DNA of 5,965 bases, taken from positions 1 through 5,965 of the forward strand of contig JAOZOT010000234.1 of NCBI GenBank assembly GCA_029933115.1. Direction: 5' to 3'. The notes under the pieces are model-generated. The model did not search any database. It was not told the DNA's origin and worked only from the letters and a program-made list of their open reading frames with translations. The position numbers and the translations under genes are program-made. Origin of the DNA: Anaerolineae bacterium (GTDB lineage Bacteria; Chloroflexota; Anaerolineae; E26-bin7). Of this stretch, positions 1 through 5,965 are shown piece after piece. The stretch's first letter is position 1. The number at the start of each line of letters is the position of its first letter.

Positions 1-21
1 TGGGTTGGTGATTTTTTGCAT
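1..21 (-). CDS. Probable 5' end of a further gene, cut by the left window edge
   Basis: An ATG at 21-19 on the minus strand opens MQKITNP and runs off the window. AGAGGT (33-28) lies six bases upstream, a good Shine-Dalgarno at good spacing. The gap from the previous stop is only 26 bases, so it probably continues the surE operon. Seven codons are too few to name a product. The same downstream region could instead be non-coding. Confidence 0.45.
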
Positions 22-27
22 AACCTG

Positions 28-33
28 ACCTCT
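28..33 (-). promoter_or_regulatory. Shine-Dalgarno for the left-edge gene
   Basis: AGAGGT on the minus strand lies six bases before the ATG at 21-19. It is a closer match to the anti-SD complement than the sites before surE or the Agl23-like gene. This is the main evidence that a new gene starts here. Confidence 0.45.
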
Positions 34-40
34 ATCCTTA

Positions 41-85
41 CTACTTGCTACCTGCCCACTTGCTCCTCGCCCACTTGCTCCTGTT
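41..85 (-). repeat. 15-bp tandem repeat spanning the 3' end of the Agl23-like gene
   Basis: On the plus strand the 14-mer gcccacttgctcct occurs at 54-67 and again at 69-82, a perfect match at a 15-base period. A third, decayed copy at 41-55 keeps 11 of 15 bases. In the coding frame the units read QEQVG, EEQVG, then Arg-stop-Gln-Val-Val. The stop codon TAG therefore sits where the other copies have GAG. Confidence 0.8.
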
Positions 86-1868
86 TCACCCAGAGCACGA
101 CATCGCGGGACTTGACCGGGGTCGGTGCTTCGCGATAGAGAAACCAGCGCACACGCTCGCTCGGATTGAGCCCCTGCGGGTTCCACGTCACCTGCAAAGC
201 AAAACTCTGCCCCACATAGGAACCGCCCAAGGTGGGTGCTTCCTCCTCGGCCGGAGTGATGACCACAGGCGTCTCAACGGAAGGCGAGAGCTTGTCCACA
301 AAGCGCACGTTCTCAAAGTCTCGCAGGCGCCAGGCCAGGACGGGGCCCGTGGCTTCCTCAACGGTAATAGCTATAGTGTGAGGATCCCCCTCCTGATGGC
401 TGGAGATTCGCTCCAGGGTTGCTACCAAGTCCACCACACCGAGTGGGGTTGCCTCAACCACTATGGGTTCACAAGGGTCGGCGGTGCGGTGATGATAGTT
501 CAGGCTCATGCTGAGGCTCACGGTGGGCATGGCCAAGACCAAAAGCAAGATTATCCCGCCGCAGCGCAAGGCCGTCCCCTGACTGGACCATAGCCAACAG
601 AGGGCCACCAGAGTGGGCAGGACGAGGAAAGCCACGAGGGCCAGATACAAATGGCCAACCTGCCCGCCGGAGGCGTAGCCGGCCAACTGGATAGCAAGGT
701 AGACCACAACGGGCAAAGAGAGAGCGGCGAAAAGACCTTCGATTTCCCAGGTGGCGGCCTGAGCCCATTGCTCCCAAAGACGCCCTATCAGCAAGCTGGC
801 CAAGAGCGTCAGGGGCAACAGCAGTAGGAGGACGTTCCCTGGAGCCTTTTGGCCGGCCAGGGCATAGATGACCGCAGCAGCCACCGTCCAATAGAGCAGA
901 AAAGTGGTCAAGAGGTCGCGTGGCCTGAAGTAGTAGTAGACTAGTCCCATAAGGCCAAAGACCAGAATGAGAGGCTCATAGAGAGCCAACAACTGGAAAT
1001 AGTAGTACCACGGCTGATCGCCGGGCCGAGGCCGAAGTTGGGCCAACCAGGTGGGGAAGAAATCCAGAGCGGCCGGCAGGCCGGCAAAGTTCAGCAGGAA
1101 GGCCGTGCAAACCAACACCAGGACGGCAGCTAAAACGAGAACCGCATTGTTCAAGTCCTTCCTTTCCTTCGCCGTCCGCCAGGCAGCCAGCACCGTTGAC
1201 CAGCCCATGTCCACGTTGGCCAGCTTGTCGGCCAAGCCGAGGATGAGGAAAAAGGTGCCAAAAATGAGGACAAAGGTATAGATCATGGGCTCAGCGCTCA
1301 GAGACAAGGCCAGAGCTACAGCGGTCAGATAGGCATATTTCGGCTGCCTGCTATCCAGGTAGCCCAAGAAGCCAACCAGCATGGCCAAAACACAGGCAGC
1401 GACGACGACTTCTCCTCCCAAATAACGTGAGAAGAAGAGCGTTGATGGCGAGAAGGTCAGGAGAATGGAAGCAACCAGGGCTCCCCGCCGCCCCAGATTT
1501 CGCCGCAGGAAGTAAGGCAAGATAGCCAGGGCCGTGCCGGAGAAAGCTGGCCCCAGGCGGGCCACAGCTTCGCCGGCTCCCAGCAGGGCAAAGCTGAAGG
1601 CATTGCTCAGGAAGAGCAGGGGACTATGCATCTCAATTCTCAACGCCCAATTCCCCAAACCCAGAGATTGCCAGGCTGCCAAGGCTTGAGCTGCCTCGCT
1701 TTCCCGCAATGGTTGCGCCCCCAGGGCGTAGAAGCGCAGGCCCGCAGCAATCGCTCCCATCAGAATGTACAGAGCCACCTCCACTGTGAGCCAGGGCAAA
1801 GGCACGGCAGAATGCCTCGGCTTCAATCTAGCGGAGATGTCTACCCTCTCTGCCTTGTCTGCTATCAT
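48..1868 (-). CDS. Multi-pass GT-C-like membrane protein of the Agl23/TIGR03663 type, with C-terminal soluble domain
   Basis: The product, 606 residues from the ATG at 1868, is probably an envelope glycosyltransferase or glycan-lipid handling protein. A short basic N-terminus precedes about a dozen hydrophobic segments (residues 27 to 455). Residues about 456-606 are hydrophilic and probably extracytoplasmic. Recognisable family landmarks are LRESEA (54-59) in the first loop, RLGPAFSG (104-111), SPSTLFFSRYLGGE (140-153), PWYYYFQLLALYEP (286-299) and AGQKAPGN (338-345). In archetypal Agl23 the first loop carries Asp-Glu, whereas here it reads Glu-Ser-Glu. The soluble domain includes LVATLERISSHQEGDP and LAWRLRDFENVRFV. 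ATG at 1868 is preferred over an in-frame TTG at 1898 because GGAAG sits six bases before it and the TTG would overlap surE. The gene ends in a 15-bp tandem repeat. The substrate is unknown; a PMT-like (GT39/GT83) role is the alternative. Confidence 0.85.
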   Translation of the reverse strand: MIADKAERVDISARLKPRHSAVPLPWLTVEVALYILMGAIAAGLRFYALGAQPLRESEAAQALAAWQSLGLGNWALRIEMHSPLLFLSNAFSFALLGAGEAVARLGPAFSGTALAILPYFLRRNLGRRGALVASILLTFSPSTLFFSRYLGGEVVVAACVLAMLVGFLGYLDSRQPKYAYLTAVALALSLSAEPMIYTFVLIFGTFFLILGLADKLANVDMGWSTVLAAWRTAKERKDLNNAVLVLAAVLVLVCTAFLLNFAGLPAALDFFPTWLAQLRPRPGDQPWYYYFQLLALYEPLILVFGLMGLVYYYFRPRDLLTTFLLYWTVAAAVIYALAGQKAPGNVLLLLLPLTLLASLLIGRLWEQWAQAATWEIEGLFAALSLPVVVYLAIQLAGYASGGQVGHLYLALVAFLVLPTLVALCWLWSSQGTALRCGGIILLLVLAMPTVSLSMSLNYHHRTADPCEPIVVEATPLGVVDLVATLERISSHQEGDPHTIAITVEEATGPVLAWRLRDFENVRFVDKLSPSVETPVVITPAEEEAPTLGGSYVGQSFALQVTWNPQGLNPSERVRWFLYREAPTPVKSRDVVLWVKQEQVGEEQVGR

Positions 1869-1871
1869 AGG

Positions 1872-1879
1872 CTTCTTCC
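1872..1879 (-). promoter_or_regulatory. Shine-Dalgarno for the Agl23-like gene (decides its start)
   Basis: GGAAGAAG on the minus strand has its GGAAG core six bases before the ATG at 1868-1866. No comparable purine run precedes the competing in-frame TTG at 1898, so the shorter, 606-residue protein is favoured. The site lies in the gap just after the surE stop codon, as expected for an internal gene of an operon. Confidence 0.6.
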
Positions 1880-1887
1880 ATTTCGGG

Positions 1888-2697
1888 TTACAAGTCAACA
1901 GGTGATGAACTCGTGGAAACTTGTCCCAGACACTCCTGGCTGTTGATCTCCCATTCCTGCATTTGTTCCAAGAGACGATACTCGGTCATGTCTAGGTGGA
2001 GGGGGGTGATGGAAACGCAGTTGTGAGCCAGGGCCCAGATGTCAGTTCCTTCTTCCATCACACCGGTAGGGGGCTCACCCCCTATCCAGTAGTAGCTGCG
2101 TCCCTGAGGGTCCTTACGCTCAATCAGCACATCGCGGTAGACGCGCTTGCCCAACCGGGTGAGCTGCGCGCCGCAGATTTCCGCTGCGGGCACATTGGGC
2201 ACGTTCACGTTGAGAAGAGTGCCAGGCGGCAACCCTCTCTCCAGGACCATTGAAGCCAACCGGGACGCAAATTGGGCCGCGTAGCTGAAATCTCCATCCT
2301 GATAGGTGTCCAGAGATACGGCAATGGAGGGAATGCCATTGATGACCCCTTCCATGGCCGCCGAGACTGTGCCCGAATAGGTCAGATCCTGTCCCACGTT
2401 GGCTCCCAAGTTGATGCCTGAAACCACCAAATCGGGCTTGCGCGGCAGGATGCCCAACACAGCCAGAGCGACGCAATCCGATGGAGTGCCGGTGGTGGTA
2501 TAGGCCATCGTCCCATCGAGTAGCTCCACGTGGCCCACTCGCAGGGGCTTGTGCATGATGCGGGTATGGCCGGCCACCGACCAGTTGTGATCGGGGGCAA
2601 AGACCACCACCTCACCCACTTTATCCAGAGCTGTCTTGAGGGCTAACAGCCCTGGTGCATCAACACCGTCGTCGTTGGTGACCAGAATGTATGGCAT
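1888..2697 (-). CDS. surE: 5'/3'-nucleotidase SurE (survival protein E)
   Basis: SurE is a cytoplasmic, divalent-metal-dependent phosphatase that removes phosphate from nucleoside 5'- and 3'-monophosphates; some homologues also act on short polyphosphate. Numbered from the ATG at 2697, the protein is 269 residues, normal for the family. It opens with MPYILVTNDDGVDAPG, where Asp9 and Asp10 are metal ligands. It continues with Ser40 in NWSVAGHT, then TTTGTPSDCVALA, and Asn96 in VSGINLGANVGQDLTYSGTV, the fourth metal ligand. These match the Asp/Asp/Ser/Asn metal site known for Thermotoga SurE, shifted by one residue. The frame stays open upstream to a possible start at 2784, but those 29 residues are Trp/Arg-rich and not part of SurE, so the ATG at 2697 is chosen by homology. 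Its Shine-Dalgarno is poor (GGGG, 2705-2708). The stop lies 19 bases before the next gene, suggesting co-transcription. Confidence 0.96.
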   Translation of the reverse strand: MPYILVTNDDGVDAPGLLALKTALDKVGEVVVFAPDHNWSVAGHTRIMHKPLRVGHVELLDGTMAYTTTGTPSDCVALAVLGILPRKPDLVVSGINLGANVGQDLTYSGTVSAAMEGVINGIPSIAVSLDTYQDGDFSYAAQFASRLASMVLERGLPPGTLLNVNVPNVPAAEICGAQLTRLGKRVYRDVLIERKDPQGRSYYWIGGEPPTGVMEEGTDIWALAHNCVSITPLHLDMTEYRLLEQMQEWEINSQECLGQVSTSSSPVDL

Positions 2698-2891
2698 TTC
2701 GGAGCCCCACAATTTTAATCCGCGCCGCCACCTCCAGGCGGCATAAAGTCCCCACGGAAGGCTCAAGTGTTCCCAGGCGCACAAAATAGGGCCGAACTCT
2801 GCTCATAGTGCACAAGGCCCTGCCTCTGGGTACTGAAAAGCAAGCCCCTTCACCTTGTGGTGGAGGGGGCTATAGATTCACCGTTTATACC
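2698..2891. other. Intergenic region between the penicillin-binding protein gene and surE
   Basis: This 194-base gap holds the terminator described separately. Near surE it has a small inverted repeat (gccgcc 2724-2729 and ggcggc 2737-2742) whose minus-strand loop carries GGAGGT, and a TAAAAT hexamer (2717-2712) that could be a -10 box. No convincing -35 partner, RNA gene or small ORF was recognised. Confidence 0.5.
2835..2871 (-). terminator. Intrinsic terminator of the penicillin-binding protein gene
   Basis: On the minus strand, 20 bases after the PBP stop codon, AGCCCCCTCCACC (2871-2859) pairs with GGTGAAGGGGCT (2854-2843) across a four-base loop ACAA. The only imperfection is one bulged base or mismatch. 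The stem is followed directly by TGCTTTTC, a short U-tract. On the plus strand the hairpin is followed by tatagattc, which has no U-run, so the orientation is clear. It suggests that transcription of the PBP gene mostly ends before surE. Confidence 0.75.
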
Positions 2892-5800
2892 CTAGCCCCG
2901 GTGAAAAAGCAACCTCTCTTTCCTGAAATGCGCTGCTTCTCGTCCTACCAGCATGGCCGTCGGCTCAGCTTCCTCTTCCTCCTTCTCCTCTTCCTTGTGA
3001 ACCACGAATATTTGCACCTTGTTGCTCTCCGCCGAGTTCCCGGCAGCGTCGTAGGCCACCACATGGATCAGGTGGGTCTCGGTGTAGCCCAGGGTATTGG
3101 AAATGATGGTCATACCGCCTGAAAAGACCTGGGTGTAGTTGATAGCTTCGGTGACAACACCGTTGGGCAAGATGATGGGGTAAGTGCTGGTCGTGACCTG
3201 GGTGTAGGTAATAACCTGTTCTCCCACAGTGCCATCCGGGTTGGTGATGGGCACAGTGCTGGTGATAGCAAAGCCTTCTATGGGAATGGTGTCGGACATG
3301 ACGATGACCCACTTCTCGTTATAGGGAGCCACTGTGCTGGTGTCTATAAGGCGGTTGTCCAGGTAGAACTCTACCCGGTCCATGGAGACGTTGTCTGTGG
3401 CATCGGCTTTGATGTTAACGTACTCGTCGTCCTCCATGACGTAGACCTTGCCGTCAGGGGGGTAGACCAGTTTCACCGTGGGAGAGATATTGTCTACGGT
3501 GACCTGGATGGTGGCGTCTTTGTAGTTCTGGTTGTTATCAACGACGCGCAGTTGCAGAGTATACAGGCCGTTGAGCTCACTCACGTCCCAATAATCCAGA
3601 GGGGCATTATCCCGCTGGTCATAATGATCGCTGCCAATCTGGATCCAGGCTGAGGGGTTGAGCCCCTCGCCGTACTCCAAACGCCAGAGTTGAAAGTTAG
3701 GCGATTTGGCATTGCCGACGATGACCGTCCCCCCGCTGATGTAGGCATAAGGTGGCGGTTGGATGATGGCCACATCCCCGGCCGTCAAATCAGGCCCGTA
3801 AATACTGTCATATTCAGTAGGAGGCTGAGGGATGCCGGCTTCACGGACCCAGTCGGCGGCCTCGGGTGGATAGATCTCATAGACGCGCTCTTCCACCAGT
3901 TCTGGAGGGGTGTAGACGGTAGCCAGCTTGCCCGTCTCCTTGTTGATGCGAAAAGCCTGATGAACGTCACAGTAGCCGGTGGGCTCTGTGCCCTCGATGA
4001 AGATCTCCTTGACCGGCGGGGGGCAGTGTTCCGTGGGCAACTTGCCCGACACCGGACAGACCATTTCCTCCACGATGCCAGGAGGACGGACAAAGTTCTC
4101 CACCGGCAGGGGCTCCAGGACCTTTTCCATAAAGTCGTGCCAGATGGGAGCCGCACCCAGGGAACCGGGGACGCGGTTCATGGGCTCATTGTTAGAGTTC
4201 CCCACCCAGACGCCGGTGACCAACTGGGGAGTGTAGCCGATGGTCCAGGCGTCACGCCAATTCTCGGTGGTGCCGGTCTTGGCTGCCACAGGTCGCCCCT
4301 CGATGTGTAGCTTGTTATTCTGACCAAAGGCGGCGATGCGAGCGTTGTTATCGGAGAGGATGTTGTTGATAAGATAAGCTAACTGCGGGCTCAGGACCTC
4401 TTTGACCTGAGGAGTGGTGTATTGCTTCAAGATGTTGCCGTCGGCGTCCTGGACCATCAAGATGGCCACCGGATCCAACTCGCGGTAGCCTGGGCGTCGC
4501 TTCTCGATAGGCACAGGCTGACCGGCCATCACGCCGCCGTTGGCAAAGACGCCGAAGGCGTAGACCATATCCAGAAGCCGCACCTCACCACCGCCCAAGG
4601 TGAGGCTCAACCCGTAGTAATCCAAATCCTTATTCAGGGTGTTGATGCCCATGCGGTGAGCGGTTTTGATCACGTTGCCCACTCCAACCATGTCCAGGAC
4701 CTTGACAGCAGGAATGTTGTAGGACCGAGCCAAGGCTAGGCGTATCCGCTGGGGCCCGTGATATTTGCGCACACCTTCCCTGTCAGGGTAATTCTCTGGA
4801 CACCAGGAGGGATCCTCAGGGTTGGGGCAAGTGCGCACGTCCATGATCATGGTGGCCGGTGTGTACCCCTGGGCAAAGGCGGTCACGTAAGTGAAGGGCT
4901 TGAAGGAGGAGCCGGGCTGGCGCTCGGCCAGAGCGACGTTTACGTTGCCGTCAATCTCCTTGTTCCAATAATCGAGGCTGCCTACCATGGCCAGGATTTC
5001 CCCGGTCTTGGGATTGATGGACACCAAGGCAGCATTGGAGACGTTGCGGTCTTCTTCATCTTCCTGTAGCTTCTTGATCCACCGGCGGGCGATCTCCTCG
5101 GCCAGCGTTTGCATCTCCATGTCCAGGGTGGTATAGACCTTGAGCCCGCCACGATAGACCAACTCGGGGCCAAACTCCTCTTCCAACAGTTTGGTCACAT
5201 AGATGGAAAAGTGAGGAGCTTTGATGTCAAATCGGTCTCCGATGGAGCTGCGGACTTTGAGTTCCTTGTACTTGGCCTCCACACATTCTTCCGGGGTGAT
5301 GTAACCGTGACGCAGCATAGCGTCCAAAACGAGGTGTTGACGCTCCCGCGCCTCCTCGGGGGCGTCAATGGGGTTGAGGGCCGGGAACTGGGGCAGGGCG
5401 GCCAGCATAGCTGCTTCGGCCAGGTCCAGCTCCTGCACATGCTTGTCGAAATAGACGTTGGACGCGGCCTCAATGCCGTAGGCAAAGTTGCCATAGTAGT
5501 TGTAGTTAAGATACCACTCCAGGATCTTGTCTTTGCCTTCTTTGCCCGGGTAGCGGCGCGATATCTCCAATGCCAGGATAGCTTCTTTGATCTTGCGGGA
5601 GAGCAGCCTTTTGGTACGTTCTTCCGGGGGGATCAGGACGTTTTTGACCAACTGCATGGTGATGGAGCTGCCACCCTGGAAAGCACGGGTGGCATAGGGC
5701 AGACGGAAGCCCAGCTTGCTCTCGGTTTGACGGGATAGGAGGGACCAGGCGGCGCGGGCGATACCCCGCAGGTTGATGCCTGGGTTCTCATAGAAGCTTG

Positions 5801-5965
5801 CGTCCTCGATGGCGATGGTGGCCTGGCGCAGGTGGAGGGGTATCTGATCCAGAGGTACGATGGTGCGGTCGCCCCGACGGGGGTCAAAGACTTCGTAGAG
5901 GAGATATTGACCGGTGCGGTCGTAGATTTTGGTGGTCTCGAACTCTTCCTGCTCGGTCTCAATGG
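2892..5965 (-). CDS. Class A penicillin-binding protein (bifunctional transglycosylase/transpeptidase), N-terminus cut by window edge
   Basis: This enzyme polymerises lipid II glycan strands and cross-links the peptides on the outer face of the cytoplasmic membrane. The frame is open to the right edge, giving 1023 visible residues (residue 1 = codon 5961-5963); the cytoplasmic tail, membrane anchor and start lie outside. The ATG at 5657 is internal, because the essential GT51 motif IEDASFYENPGIN (catalytic Glu53) lies upstream of it. GT51 continues with GGSSITMQLVKN (97-108), RKIKE (second catalytic Glu127) and ILEWYLN. The transpeptidase has SSFK (nucleophile Ser352, codon 4908-4910), SYN (414-416) and KTGT (562-565). 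A linker with Cys636, Cys647 and Cys665 follows, then two beta-rich extracellular domains (about 736-825 and 827-988), an acidic run (991-1000) and a 23-residue tail ending in TAG. The PBP1A-type assignment is firm; the exact paralogue name is not. Some features, such as TMQ in the GT motif and the Cys-containing CPVSG linker, recall PBP1C. Confidence 0.96.
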   Translation of the reverse strand, partial: IETEQEEFETTKIYDRTGQYLLYEVFDPRRGDRTIVPLDQIPLHLRQATIAIEDASFYENPGINLRGIARAAWSLLSRQTESKLGFRLPYATRAFQGGSSITMQLVKNVLIPPEERTKRLLSRKIKEAILALEISRRYPGKEGKDKILEWYLNYNYYGNFAYGIEAASNVYFDKHVQELDLAEAAMLAALPQFPALNPIDAPEEARERQHLVLDAMLRHGYITPEECVEAKYKELKVRSSIGDRFDIKAPHFSIYVTKLLEEEFGPELVYRGGLKVYTTLDMEMQTLAEEIARRWIKKLQEDEEDRNVSNAALVSINPKTGEILAMVGSLDYWNKEIDGNVNVALAERQPGSSFKPFTYVTAFAQGYTPATMIMDVRTCPNPEDPSWCPENYPDREGVRKYHGPQRIRLALARSYNIPAVKVLDMVGVGNVIKTAHRMGINTLNKDLDYYGLSLTLGGGEVRLLDMVYAFGVFANGGVMAGQPVPIEKRRPGYRELDPVAILMVQDADGNILKQYTTPQVKEVLSPQLAYLINNILSDNNARIAAFGQNNKLHIEGRPVAAKTGTTENWRDAWTIGYTPQLVTGVWVGNSNNEPMNRVPGSLGAAPIWHDFMEKVLEPLPVENFVRPPGIVEEMVCPVSGKLPTEHCPPPVKEIFIEGTEPTGYCDVHQAFRINKETGKLATVYTPPELVEERVYEIYPPEAADWVREAGIPQPPTEYDSIYGPDLTAGDVAIIQPPPYAYISGGTVIVGNAKSPNFQLWRLEYGEGLNPSAWIQIGSDHYDQRDNAPLDYWDVSELNGLYTLQLRVVDNNQNYKDATIQVTVDNISPTVKLVYPPDGKVYVMEDDEYVNIKADATDNVSMDRVEFYLDNRLIDTSTVAPYNEKWVIVMSDTIPIEGFAITSTVPITNPDGTVGEQVITYTQVTTSTYPIILPNGVVTEAINYTQVFSGGMTIISNTLGYTETHLIHVVAYDAAGNSAESNKVQIFVVHKEEEKEEEEAEPTAMLVGREAAHFRKERLLFHRG
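3000..3485 (-). other. Second C-terminal Ig-like (Big_9-type) domain with an internal insertion
   Basis: Visible residues about 827-988 start with ISPTVKLVYPPDGKVY, followed by ATDNVSMDRVEFYLDNRLID and TVAPYNEKW. They end with HLIHVVAYDAAGNSAESNKV and QIFVV. These are the strands of a bacterial Ig domain of the kind found in secreted proteins (P-V----P-DG, V-FY-D, APY---W, H---V-AYDAAGN-A-S). In an ordinary copy the APY--W strand and the AYDAAGN strand are about 10-15 residues apart. Here roughly 75 residues intervene, including a Thr-rich tandem duplication. The fold assignment is from motif recognition only. Confidence 0.65.
3126..3266 (-). repeat. Two-copy tandem repeat of 23-24 codons inside the PBP Ig-like domain
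   Basis: Copy 1 (3195-3266) encodes ITSTVPITNPDGTVGEQVIT followed by YTQV. Copy 2 (3126-3194) encodes TTSTYPIILPNGVVTEAINY followed by TQV. Shared positions include TST-PI, P(D/N)G-V, E and YTQV. At DNA level the 13-mer gacctgggtgtag occurs at 3126 and again at 3195, exactly 69 bases apart, and both copies also share the sequence agtgctggt. The two units are directly adjacent, consistent with an in-frame tandem duplication that has since diverged. Confidence 0.8.
3489..3758 (-). other. First C-terminal beta domain of the penicillin-binding protein
   Basis: Visible residues about 736-825 begin at PPPYAYISGG and contain FQLWRLEYGEGLNPSAWIQI, then a DYWDVSELNGLYTLQLRVVD stretch. This follows a pattern I recall from C-terminal modules of Chloroflexota and other PBPs: a hydrophobic strand, an LEYG-G-NP--W core, then W(D)--L-NG-YTL-LRVVD. 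It resembles an Ig/fibronectin-like or BiPBP_C-like beta sandwich. Its position after the transpeptidase puts it outside the membrane. A role in substrate, glycan or partner binding is inference. A profile search would settle the family. Confidence 0.6.

Noticed and set aside
45..593. Plus-strand open frame of 182 codons opposite the Agl23-like gene
   Set aside because: It lies wholly antisense to a gene with clear family motifs and membrane segments, and its translation shows no recognisable domain.
1869..1898. TTG start extending the Agl23-like protein by ten residues
   Set aside because: It would overlap surE and lacks a Shine-Dalgarno, while the ATG at 1868 has one at proper spacing.
2698..2784. 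N-terminal extension of SurE by 29 residues
   Set aside because: The extension is Trp/Arg-rich and outside the SurE fold, which begins at the MPYILVTNDDG strand. No good ribosome site precedes 2784.
2808..3122. Plus-strand frame with a Leu/Phe-rich stretch that looks like a membrane segment
   Set aside because: The hydrophobic run is simply the complement of the Glu-rich acidic tail of the PBP.
3690..4310. Plus-strand open frame of 206 codons
   Set aside because: It mirrors the transpeptidase and linker region, including the KTGT motif on the minus strand. No independent start signal or domain is visible.
5655..5657. ATG taken as the start of the penicillin-binding protein
   Set aside because: It lies inside the GT51 motif GGSSITMQ. 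The frame continues upstream through the catalytic IEDASFY motif to the window edge.
5109..5738. Plus-strand open frame of 209 codons opposite the penicillin-binding protein
   Set aside because: It is antisense to the GT51 and linker region, whose motifs are intact. Long antisense frames are expected in GC-rich coding DNA.
1..5965. CRISPR array, tRNA/rRNA, insertion sequence or phage genes
   Set aside because: No spaced direct repeats, cloverleaf, transposase or terminal inverted repeats were seen by eye on either strand.

Overview
The window reads as ordinary chromosomal DNA of a moderately GC-rich bacterium, most likely a member of the Chloroflexota (Anaerolineae-like). Three things point there: the style of the class A penicillin-binding protein (transglycosylase motif IEDASFYENPGIN, extracellular beta domains after the transpeptidase), the divergent TIGR03663/Agl23-like membrane protein with a C-terminal soluble domain, and a SurE gene between them. 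This assignment rests on remembered family features and was not tested by a search.

All supported genes lie on the minus strand, so transcription runs from right to left. From the right edge: (1) a bifunctional class A penicillin-binding protein (2892-5965), truncated at its N-terminus by the window edge, with glycosyltransferase 51 and transpeptidase domains, a Cys-containing linker, two extracellular beta domains and an acidic tail; (2) a good intrinsic terminator (2835-2871) just after its stop; (3) surE (1888-2697), a survival-protein 5'/3'-nucleotidase with intact metal-site residues; (4) 19 bases later, a multi-pass GT-C-like membrane protein of the Agl23/PMT type (48-1868) with a soluble C-terminal domain; (5) at the extreme left edge, the probable first seven codons of a further gene (1-21), preceded by a Shine-Dalgarno sequence.

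The tight spacing of surE, the membrane protein and the left-edge gene suggests one operon. The terminator suggests the penicillin-binding protein belongs to a separate upstream unit. The penicillin-binding protein builds peptidoglycan outside the membrane, and the GT-C-like protein probably handles a lipid-linked sugar or related envelope glycan step. SurE is a cytoplasmic housekeeping phosphatase with no obvious mechanistic link to either.

No mobile element, CRISPR array, RNA gene or defence-like cassette was seen, and I do not find a previously undescribed system. The items most worth a second look are small: a tandem duplication of about 23 residues inserted in an Ig-like domain of the penicillin-binding protein, and a 15-bp tandem repeat in which the membrane protein gene ends, its stop codon lying in a decayed repeat copy. 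No stretch over 300 bases lacks a gene; the longest gap, 2698-2891, holds the terminator and possibly a weak surE promoter.
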